Assembly: GCA_026770585.1 (NCBI GenBank)
Contig: MU646653.1
Location: 100,698-112,175, forward strand
Direction of reading: 5' to 3'
Length of the DNA: 11,478 nt
Source: Baffinella frigidus
Taxonomy: Eukaryota; Cryptophyceae; Cryptomonadales; Baffinellaceae
The notes below the pieces were generated by a model. It worked only from the letters and a program-made list of their open reading frames with translations, was not told the DNA's origin and ran no database searches. Of the stretch, positions 1 to 9,200 are shown piece by piece. The position numbers were made by a program, and so were the translations under genes. Position 1 is the stretch's first letter; every line of letters starts with the position of its first letter.

Positions 1-134
1 CTCTATTCTTCCGTCCTTCTATGCGAAACGTTTTAATCCTGTACCAGGAACCGAGTTTTAACGCAAACGTAACGGACATTTGTACCGCAATATACAAAAA
101 AGTAACGGAAAATTGTACGGGCAGGTCTCGTACG
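1..134 (+). repeat. Inverted copy of 2196-2329 (intron 13-14 end plus exon 14 start)
   Basis: Base n of this segment matches the complement of base 2330-n throughout, with only one mismatch noticed (about position 90). It carries the acceptor and the first 10 bases of exon 14 on the plus strand, opposite to the gene. Confidence 0.96.
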
Positions 135-184
135 CCTGCCCCCGGTGACGTGCAGCGCATGCCTGCACGTCACCGGGGGCAGGC
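134..184. repeat. 22-bp perfect palindrome at the exon 17 end
   Basis: The arms 134-155 and 163-184 are exact inverted copies separated by CGCATGC. The right arm is coding sequence of exon 17 (KPAPGDVQ on the minus strand). The left arm is its mirror, joined directly to inverted intron 13-14 sequence. Confidence 0.95.
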
Positions 185-203
185 TTCTTCAGGAACAGTT
201 CAC
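163..203 (-). CDS. Beta-adaptin exon 17, damaged ([13 protein letters not shown])
   Basis: After acceptor GGGGGCAG the minus strand reads GTGAA, then in another phase [12 protein letters not shown], fitting family VKLFLKKPTETQ. One base is missing compared with the partial copy at 385-402 (GTGAAGCTG), which shifts the frame, so this is either a sequencing error or a true lesion. The exon is cut at 163, where the sequence folds back into its own inverted copy (134-155). The genuine 3' end is not in this window. Confidence 0.7.
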
Positions 204-3200
204 CTGCCCCCACCTGCCAAAAATGGTATCAGGTGAGAGAGCGTATCCGACATACGCATGAGGCATTTGTAGGCATGATGGTGAATGTCACCATCATGCC
301 TGCACCGCCATAATTTGCAGGCATGATGATGTCTGCAGCTAGGAGTCAGTTCAGAGAGAGCGTATCTGACACCTGATATCACACCTTCAGGAACAGCTTC
401 ACATGCCCCCGGCAGGCGTAGGGGTCAGGAATTACGGTTTAGGGACTAGGGTGTGGGGTTCAGGGTTCAGGGATTAGAGTTGAGGGTTTAGTGTTTAGTG
501 TTTAGTGTTTAGGGTTCAGGGTTCAGGGTTCAGGGTTTTGGGTTCAAGGTTCAGTGTTTAGGGTTTAGGGCGCGGACCGTGGCAGTGAGGAGCTGCACTT
601 CAAGGTTCAGGGTTTAGGGTCTAGGGTCTATTTTCTATTTTCTAGGGTCTATTTGCTAGGGTCCAGGGTCTAGGGTCTAGGGTCTAGGGTCTAGGGTCTA
701 GGGTCTAGGGTCTAGGGTCTAGTGTCTAGGGTCCTGGGTTTAGCGTTCAGTGTTTAGGGTTTAGGGCGCGGAACGTGGCAGTGAGGAGCTGCAGCTGCAC
801 TTACAGGTCCAAGATCTAGGGTCTATTTCCTATTTTCTAGGGTCTATTTTCTAGGGCCTAGGTTCCAGGGTCTAGTGTCTATTTTCTAGGGTCTAGGGTC
901 AAGGGTCTATTTACTATTTTCTAGGGTCTGTTTTCTAAGGTCTAGGGTCTAGGGTCGAGGGTCTAGTGTCTTGGGTCCAGGGTCTAGTGTCTAGGTTCTA
1001 GGGTCTAGGCTTTCGGAAGGACGCGAACCGTGGCGGTGAGGAGCTGCAGCTGCACTTCCAGGTCCAGGTCTGCGAACTCCTCGATGAACCCCTGCCATGC
1101 GAGCGAGCACAGGTCATGGATCTCATATGTTTTTTTTTGGTTTGGATTTTGGATTATGGATCTCATATGGGGGTTTGGGTTTGGCTTTTAGATTTTGGAT
1201 TTTGGATTTGTGTTGTATGGTTGACGGTTTATGGTTACCTCGAGGAGTTCCTGGGCGTTGTCGATGCGCTCCGCGTAGTGCCCGATGATCCAGATCAGGC
1301 TCGCCTGTCCCCCACCGTGTTATTGTTAGCACCGCATCGAGCACAGTGGGCTTTCAAGGGAAATTCGACCGGAAATTCCATCGAAATGTCGGTTCGTAAG
1401 ATGGCTTTGTACCGAGCAGTTCTTAATGAATACTATGAAAATAAGTCAGTGCGCTCCGCGTAGTGTCCGACGATCCAGATCAGGCTCGCCTGCCCCGTGT
1501 GATTGTTAGCACCGAATCGAGCACAAAGTGCCCGGGGCGACCTCTGGCACTAATCCACCAGGATCCAACGGCAAACGAGAAGTGTCAAGGATCTAGGCCT
1601 CGGATGACTCGAGGCCTTCGAGGTTCTCGCAGAGGTGTACCAGAGGATTTGGTTGATTGTTGGCACCGCATCGAGAAAAGCGTGCAAGATCTCATACGGA
1701 AACAGGTTTAAATCAAGTCTGATGATCCAGATCAGGCTCGCCCGCGCCCAACCCCATCCGTTTGTTAGCACCGCATCCCACACAGTGGGCTTTGCAGGGA
1801 AATTCGACAAAACCCACCGCGTGATTGTCTGCGCCCCACGGTGTGATTGTAAGAGCATTTTTCTGGCACACATCCGCCAGGATCCAACGGCAACATGGCC
1901 AACTCCCGAGTCGTACCAAACTTCATCCGAAATCGGGCGACATCTGGTACAAATCCACGGATTTCAGCTCTGTCTCAGTCTATTTGGGCTGACCAAGCTG
2001 GTGAGCCCGCGCCCTTTCCCGCGCCAAAGTTGACGGATTTGTACCGCACACACAGCATGTCAACTTGAGAATAGACCTTGGCTTCGGCGGACTCCAGGCC
2101 CTCGAGGTTCTCACAGAGGACGCCGATGACTGATTCGTACTTGTTCGGGTACTTGCGGAAGATGTCCTTGATCACCACGATCGATTCTTGCACGACGTAC
2201 GAGACCTGCCCGTACAATTTTCCGTTACTTTTTTGTATATAGCGGTACAAATGTCCGTTACGTTTGCGTTAAAACTCGGTTCCTGGTACAGGATTAAAAC
2301 GTTTCGCATAGAAGGACGGAAGAATAGAGGGACTTGCGGAAGATGTCCTTGATTACCACGATCGACTCCTGCACGACGTACGACACCTGGAGTACAAAAT
2401 TTCTGTTACTCTTTTGTATATTGCGGTACAAATGTCCGTTACGTTTGCGTTAAAACGCTTTGCCTGGTACACAATTAAAACGTTTCGAATCGAGGGACAG
2501 TCGTGGATAGTAGTGTGTGCGCCGACTAAACGTGGATAGTAGTCTATAGTCGGCTCACACACTATCCACGACTGCAGCGTATGGGTGAGGTTTGGGGTTT
2601 GGGGTTTGGGGTTTGGGGTTGAAGGTTGAAGGATGAAGGTTTGGGGTTTGGGGTTCAGGGTTCAGGGTTCAGGGTTCAGGGTTTGGGGTTTAGGGTTTAG
2701 GTTTCAGGGTTGAGGGGGTTGACCTTGGTCTGGATGAGGTCGAGGAGGACCGTGACACACCGCTCGGCCGCCTTGTCGATCTTCAGCGCACACCTGCCAA
2801 CAGTCCACATTTCAGGGTTTGGGGTTTGGGGTTTGGGGTTTGAGGTTGAGTGTTCCCGGTCGATCCTCAGCGCACACCTGAGGTTCCAAGTTTCGGGTTC
2901 CGGGTTTCGGGTTCCGGATGTCGATGTTCAACGCCTACAGCGCCACCACACGGATCCGGGTTTTGGGTTCCCTGTCGATCTTCAGCGCACACCCGCGTGT
3001 GGCAAATGTAATCAAGGAGTCTTTATTATTTGGTGTTGAGGGTTTAGGATAGGCGGCAGACCTTCCGATGGCGCGGACGGCCTTGCGGACAAAGTCAACG
3101 TCAACCTCCGCGAACGGTTGGATATCAACCACACCAGGTTTCGGTAAGGACCGTACTAAACGCTCCTAGTGATGATCGTCTATTATTTATTATTTATCAT

Positions 3201-6200
3201 TTATTTTGTGGTGTTTATTGTTCATTGTTTGGGTTTTGGGTCGGCGTTTAGGTTGGAGACCTTCCGATGGCGCGCACGGCCTTGCGGACAAAGTCAACCC
3301 TCAACCCTCCCAGGACCAAGCCCTCAACCCCTCTAATGTTTATCATCTATTATCTATTATTTATTAATTATTATTTATTTGTTATTATTTATTATTTAGG
3401 GTTGGCGGCAAACCTTCCGATGGCGCGGACGGCCTCTCTCTTTCTCTCTCTCGAGTGTTAGGGTCGGCGTTGAGGTTTCAGACCTTCCGATGGCGCGGAC
3501 GGCCTTGCGGACGAACTCAACGTCAACCTCCGCAAACGCATATTCCTTCAGCTCCATCAGCACCTGGTCTCGGGTGTGGGGGATTCAGGGATTTGGTCAT
3601 AGGGTTTAGGGATTAATTTGCAGGTTATGGGCCCCGCGACGGTTAACTGAATTGGATGGAGGTTATGCGCCCCCGAGCGAAACGGTGCGATATCGCGAAC
3701 GAAAGGGTGCGAGATCGCACCTGGTCGACGTTGCGCTCGGACGCGAGCATGACCATAACGTCCACCTTCTCGACCTTGACGTACGAGGGGTCGTTGTACT
3801 TGCAGAAGAACACCTGGTTTATGGTTTAGAGTTTAGGGTTTAGGGTTTAGGGTTTAGGGTTTAGGGTTTAGGGTTTAGGGTTTAGAGTTAGGTAACCCCA
3901 AACCTGTTCGTGCACGAGCCACAGCTCTCCCTCAGTCTATTTGGGCTCAGCAATTTGGTGTGCCCAGGCTCTTTTCCGCTCCTAAGTCGACGGGTTTGCA
4001 CCACGAACCCAGCATGTCAACTTAAGAATAGTCCGCGAGCCAACCAGACCGAGACAGGGCTAAAAGGCCTGGAATGTCATTTTCACGTCCACTTACAAGT
4101 AAAGTTGACCACCACCCGGAAAACACGCCAAAAGTCCAATCATTGGAGCCCTTTGCCGCCGCATTCATGTTCCGTCTGACCTTGATCTCGTTGGCGAGGA
4201 TTCCCGGGCGTTTCTGGCAGATGAGCTGAATGTTGCGCAGCGCCACGTACTGGATCTCGGGCTCTGCTGACAGGAGAGTCACCTGTTCGGAAGTGACTAG
4301 TGTGTTAGACACTCACATGCGAGTGTTGGACACACATGAGAGAGTGTTAGACACACACGTGAGTGTGATGGACACACGTACTGGATCTCGGGCTCTGCTG
4401 ACAGGAGAGTCACCTGTTCGGACGTGACTAGTGTGTTAGACACACTGGTTCGGACGTGACTAGGGTGTTGGGACACACGCGTGTGAGTGTTGGACACACG
4501 TGCGTGTGATAGACACACGTACGGGATCTCGGGCTCTGCTGACAGGAGGGTCACCTGTGCGGACGCGACTAGTGTGTTATACAAACGTGATAGCGTGTTG
4601 TACACCCATGTGAGAGTGATAGACACAAGTGAGTGCGATAGACACACGAAAAACTTGTTTGGACGAGACAGTGTGTCGGAGAGGCCATGCCGGACGGGAA
4701 CAGGGCCTTTCCTGGTACTGACCGGATGAGACCAGTGTGTTGAGGCCATGCCGGCTTCTATGGCGATCCCAGGCTTATTCAGTCAGAGCTAGGGTACCAT
4801 GCGGCACGGCCGCCCCACCGAAATCGGGGCCCCGCTCGTACAACCGGGGAGTGTCACAAGTCCGTTTCGGATTTGGAAGGGGGGGTTCCATGGGGGGTGA
4901 GAGCTTCTTGGTGAGGGCTTTGAGCATCTCCTTGTGTCGGTGCACACCACACGGGGGCATACGAGGCCCACCAAAACTCCGGAATCCGGAAGTTACGCGA
5001 CTTAAGTTTGTACCGGGAAAGGGCTCAACTAAGTAGAATTATACGAGACTCCTTAATGAAAACCTCGTCTCGAAGTCTGCCGTGTGGCTTGGATGGGGGG
5101 TGACCATGGGGGGCGAGAGTTTCTTGGTGAGGGCTTTGAGGGTCTCCTCGCTCTCGATCAGGTCCATGAAGTGTAGCACCACCTAGGGGGGGTTGGGGTT
5201 TGGGGTTCAGGGTTTAGGGTTTAGGGTTTAGGGTTTAGGGCTTAGGGTTTAGGGCTTGGGGCTTGGGGTTTAGGGTTCAGGATTTAGGGCTTGGGGTTTA
5301 GGGCTTGGGGTTTGGGGTTTAGGGTTTAGGGTTCAGGGTTTAGGGCTTGGGGTTTAGGGTTTAGGGTTTAGAGTTTAGGGTTTAGGGTTTAGTGTTTAGT
5401 GTTTAGGGTTTAGGGTTTGGCGGTGACGAACCTTGACGGCCGAGAGCACCACAGCGGCGTTGGCGTGCTGCAGCCTCGGGGTAACCTGCAAGCAAGAAAG
5501 TTCATAGGCTAACGGACTAAAAATGGGGTAGTTGGGCCTACGGTATTGACTTCGGTAGGCCGTAGGGGCCTAGGGGGGCTCCTACGAAAACCCGGCGTAA
5601 CCTGCAAGCAAGACAGTGCGTTTAGGGAGAAAGTGCGTGTTAATAGGGTAATGCACTAAAAATGGGGTAGTTAGGCCTACGGCATTGCCTAGGACCTCCT
5701 ACTGTAGCGTAACCTGCCAGGGCACCCGCGCGTCAAGCGGTCTCGCACGTGCCGCGATCTTGGGCATACATTCCATGCTAACATAGCATATCCATCCTAA
5801 CATACCACAAATCCAAGCCTCACATAGCATAAAAGTGGCGCATATTCTGGTGTGTTCCGGAGGGGCCCTCCAAGCCTTGCCCTCTGGCTTCATTGGGGGG
5901 CGCAACTCTGGAGTTTTGTTCGTGGAGTTTTGTTCGGGGGGGGGGGGGCGCTACGCGTTCGATGGGTTTGGGGTTTAGGGTTTAGGGTTTAGGGTTTCGG
6001 TTTCAGGGTTTAGGGCTTAGGGCTTAGGGCTTGGGGCTTAGGGTTTGGGGTTTGGGGTTTGGGGGTTTAGGGTTTAGGGTTTGGGGTTTACGCGTTCGAT
6101 GATGCCCTCGGCCTCCTTGGGGTCGTTTGTCGGGTACATTGCCAGCGCGTCCAGGATCGCAACCTGCCATATCATTTTCGATTTCATTCCGGAACACACC

Positions 6201-9200
6201 AGAAAATGCGCCACTTTTAACCTATGTTAGGCTTTGATTTGATTTGATTCGTGGCATGGGTTGTATGCCCACGATCGCAACCACCACCCTAACATGCCAC
6301 CCACACAGCCTGGGAGTGACGCGTTCGATGATGGACTCGGCCTCCTTGGGGTCGTTTGTCGGGTACATTGCCAGCGCGTCCAGGATCGCAACCTGCGTTT
6401 AGGGTTTAGGGTTTAGGGTTTGAGGTGAACCTAAATCCCACCTGCGACATGCCAAGGGGATTACAAAAGGCGAGATGCGAGATCTCGCCATTAAATCGAA
6501 GACAATACGGCAGCCAGCGCGTCCAGGATCGCAACTTGCCATATTGTTGTCGATTTCATTCCGGAACACACCAGAATATGCGCCACTTTTATGCTATAAA
6601 AGTGGCGTGGCCTCCTTCCCCCCCCTCAAGTCGGTCCTTGGCGCATCCAACTGATGTGGAAGGTGTGGAAGTTACACCATCTCACCTCTAGAGGTGAAAT
6701 GGTGAAGAGCTTCTCGAGGTCTAGAGGTGAAATGGTGTACAGAGGCCTCCAAGTGTTTAGTGTTTAGGGTTTAGAGTTTAGGGTTTAGTGTTTAGGGTTT
6801 CGGGTTTAGGGTTTCCCATCTCCGCGTCATTCGATCCTCTGCCTCATCCAACTGATGCAAGTTGACTTCCCGGAAGTTGACTCCGGGGTCGTGGTACAAC
6901 TCCTTGACGGTCAACTTTCAGTCGAAAATAGTGAGTTAAGTCAACCCGACTGAATCAGAGCGATGTCTCGGCCTACACCCTCCACCCTCCACCCTCCACC
7001 CTCCACCCTCCACCCTCCACCCTCAACCATACACCCCGAACGGACCTGCCCCCACTCGGCGCACTCGATGATGGCCGCAAGCATCTTTGTCACCAAGTTA
7101 ATCTCCATACAACTATTAATCAATTGCTTTTGGCGCAACGAAATTTACTACACAAATGCTCTACTATTACTTTTATAAGCGCATCGTGTAGTAATTTTCG
7201 TTACCCAAGAGCAATTAATGAATACTTGTATGGAGATTAAAGTTGGTGTGCCCAAAGAGACTTGAGGCAGAGCAAGGACCTGCCCTCACAGGCCGCTCAA
7301 ACCCTAAAACGGTTTCGTCCTTGTACTACCCGTCCCGACGTCGGAATCCGACTTTACTACAGCTTTATTGTACTGGAAAATAGAAGGACATGAGTGATTT
7401 GAGCTTCCTGTGAGGGCTGGTGGTAGGACCTGCCCCCACTCGGCGCATTCGTTGATGGCAGCAAGCATCTTGGTCTTGGCCCCTCGAGAGAGCTCGAACA
7501 GCCCGGGCCCTCCTGTTTAGGGTTTCGGGTTTAGGGTTTTGGGTTTTGGGTCTTTAGGGTTTCGGGTTTCGGGTTTAGGATTCAGGGTTTAGAGTTTATG
7601 GTTTATGGTTAGGGCTCAGGGCTGAGAGTTTAGGGTTTGCTTGGCCCCTACCAAAAGCTCGAGCAGCCTGCGCCAGGGTGCGCTTCGTCAACGCCACAAG
7701 TCTTCTTGCGTAGAGCCGCCTGGCAGCCCTCGAGAGGGCGGCGGTGTTGGGAGCCCTTTGTTCGGACGCGACTCAGTACACAATTTACAATGCAGAACAT
7801 TTATTACTACCAAAAGGTTATGAGTATCAGGTATTAGAGAGAGAGACGTTTATTACTAAGACCTTTCGAGTGCTCGAACAGCCCCGGCCCGCCTGCGCCA
7901 GGGCGCGGTTCGTTAAAGTTAACCGTTTCCACAAAGTCATCTCCCACACCATTTCTTAGTGTTGATTGTTTCGGGTTTCGGGTTTCGGGTTTCGGGTTTC
8001 GGGTTTCGGGTGTAGATACTTTCAGGTTTCGGGTTTCGGGGTGAGGGGATTGGGTTCGCACCAGAGGACTCAGAGATCTCGTTGATGCACGCGATTGCGT
8101 TCGACATCACCGTCGGGTTCGAGTCCTGGTTTGGGGTTTGGGGTTTGGGGTTTGGGGTTTGGGGTTTGGGGTTGAGGGTTTGGGGTTTAGGGTTTAGGGT
8201 TCAGGATTTAGAGGGTAGATATGGGTGGCCTAGGGTGTAGATGTGGTTGGTTTAGGGCGTAGCGGTGGGTGATGTAGGGCGTAAACGTGGGTGGTTTAGG
8301 GAATAAACGCGGGCGAAAAAAATGTGAGGGTTCAGGGTTTAGGGTTTCGGGTTTCGGGTTTCGGGTTTCGGGTTTCGGGTTTAGGGGGTAGGGTTTAGGG
8401 TTTAGGGTTTACCGAAATCATCTCGACCAAGGCGTCGAGGAAGCCCTGGTCTTTGACCTGTTGTATGGGTTGGGGTTTAGGGTTTAGGGTTAAGGGTTTG
8501 GGGTTTGGGGTTTAGAGTTCAGGGTTTAGTGTTTAGGATTGAGTGTTTAGGTTTTGGGGTTCAGGGTTTAGTGTTTAGTGTTTAGGGTTCAGGGTTTAGG
8601 GTTAAGGTTCAGAGTTTAGGGTTTAGGGTTTAGAGTTCAGGGTTTAGGGTTTGGGATTGACCATTTCGGGGTTGATGTCGTGGAGCTTGCACACTCAAAA
8701 TGGTCAAAGGGTTTGGGGCTCAACTGGTCAAAAGGGTTTGGTGTTCAGGGTGTAGGTTTGACCATTTCGGGGTTGATGTCGTGCAGCTTGCACACACAGA
8801 TTGCGGCCGTCTTCCGCACTGCGATTCAGTATACACCCCGATTCAGTACATACTGTACATTTCAGTATTCAGTATACAACATGATTCAGTATATACGGTA
8901 CATGCGCTCACCCCGAGTCAGAGTCCCTTAAGTGACCAGTAGGCGCATGCGCCCTACCGTAGGGCCCTAGGACCTACCTAGGACCTCTGCGGGTCGTTTT
9001 CGACCCGCTGGCCACTTAAGGGATATACTGCACATTTCAGTATTCAGTATACAAGATTCAGTATACAGTATACACACGATTCAGTATACACAAGATTCAG
9101 TACACACTGTATAATTGAGTATACGACTCAATCGGGCGCGAAAACACGGTTCAGGATGCACTACTCGCACATGCATCACGTCTGATCGACCACGATTCAG

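Larger units (their letters stand above)
204..1028 (-). other. Intron 16-17: TCTAGGG and TTTAGGG arrays, exon-16 copies, hairpins
   Basis: In this 825-bp intron TCTAGGG is the dominant heptamer (603-735 and 813-1012, about nine perfect units at 659-720), joined by TTTAGGG/TTCAGGG/TTTAGTG at 441-570. TCTATTTTCTATTTTCTAGGG-type spacers recur. Two 3' copies of exon 16 and, near exon 17, a GGCATGATGGTGA hairpin (271-301) are included. Confidence 0.87.
1305..2076 (-). other. Intron 14-15: multiple copies of exon-15 acceptor unit; no heptamers
   Basis: The 772-bp intron has at least four copies of a TTGTTAGCACCGCATCGAGC-type block (1325, 1502, 1659, 1765), with CACAGTGGGCTTT(C/G)(C/A)AGGGAAATTCGAC repeated at 1342 and 1789 and CAGGATCCAACGGCAA at 1559 and 1878. 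Also present are exon-15 5' copies, an exon-14 3' copy (1594-1635) and the dispersed element. Like intron 9-10 it lacks telomere-like arrays. Confidence 0.85.
2206..2723 (-). other. Intron 13-14: TTTGGGG array, hairpin, duplicated intron end
   Basis: The 518-bp intron contains TTTGGGG/TTCAGGG heptamers (2587-2715), a 77-bp hairpin (2498-2574), and two tandem copies (offset 181 bp) of the intron end plus exon 14 start. Confidence 0.87.
2794..3483 (-). other. Intron 12-13: three exon-12 copies, three exon-13 stubs, AT heptamers
   Basis: In this 690-bp intron the donor half holds three 3' copies of exon 12 alternating with AT-rich period-7 arrays (TTTATTA, 3180-3205 and 3341-3397). The acceptor half holds three 5' stubs of exon 13 alternating with TTTGGGG/TTTCGGG/TTCCGGG tracts. 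Confidence 0.88.
4298..4670. repeat. GAGTGTTGGACACACATG-type minisatellite
   Basis: Units of about 17-21 bp, such as GTGTTAGACACACACGTGA, GAGTGTTGGACACACATG and GTGATAGACACACGT, recur more than ten times in three blocks (4298-4376, 4425-4516, 4567-4650). Each unit is internally palindromic (GTGTNNGACAC). Blocks alternate with exon-10 5' copies, so the block and exon start were duplicated as one ~131-141 bp unit. Confidence 0.88.
4283..5104 (-). other. Intron 9-10: exon-9 copy, minisatellite, exon-10 copies; no heptamers
   Basis: The 822-bp intron is unusual in lacking telomere-like heptamers. It contains the 3' copy of exon 9 (4888-4932), related GGGGGGTGACCATGGGGGG / GGGGGGGTTCCATGGGGGG stretches, a GGCCATGCCGG repeat (4682 and 4743), the minisatellite (4298-4670) and two 5' copies of exon 10. 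Confidence 0.82.
6393..7429 (-). other. Intron 6-7a: fold-back elements, CCCTCCA array, exon-6 and exon-7 copies
   Basis: This 1037-bp intron is the longest. It contains two inverted-repeat elements (7281-7418 and 7091-7249), a 3' copy of exon 6 (7045-7100), a CCCTCCA array (6975-7028), TTTAGGG tracts (6398-6424, 6752-6816), a 5' copy of exon 7 (6512-6538), CTAGAGGTGAAATGGTG direct repeats (6686-6702, 6721-6737) and a palindrome at 6581-6608. Confidence 0.8.
7513..8061 (-). other. Intron 5-6: TTTCGGG arrays and exon-6 partial copies
   Basis: The 549-bp intron contains TTTCGGG x6 (7966-8010 and 8022-8040), TTTAGGG/TTTCGGG (7514-7638) and two 5' partial copies of exon 6 with different intervening sequence. 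Repeats of TTTATTACTA (7799-7808, 7848-7858) lie between the copies. Confidence 0.82.

Noticed and set aside
21-236. Plus-strand 71-codon frame with PAPGDVQ
   Set aside because: It is the mirror of exon 17 and intron 13-14 sequence created by the inverted copy and palindrome, not an independent gene.
421-1012. A true chromosome end
   Set aside because: Arrays are degenerate, interstitial, many in number and flanked on both sides by exons of one gene, so this is not a telomere.
4022-4312. 96-codon minus frame containing the exon 10 block
   Set aside because: It is exon 10 read through into intron on both sides. The splice sites at 4181 and 4282 explain the real coding part.
4297-4749. 150-codon minus frame with [21 protein letters not shown] repeats; CRISPR-like look of the region
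   Set aside because: The frame is open only because the minisatellite period suits it. Repeats are variable, palindromic and without unique spacers, so it is neither a repeat protein nor a CRISPR array.
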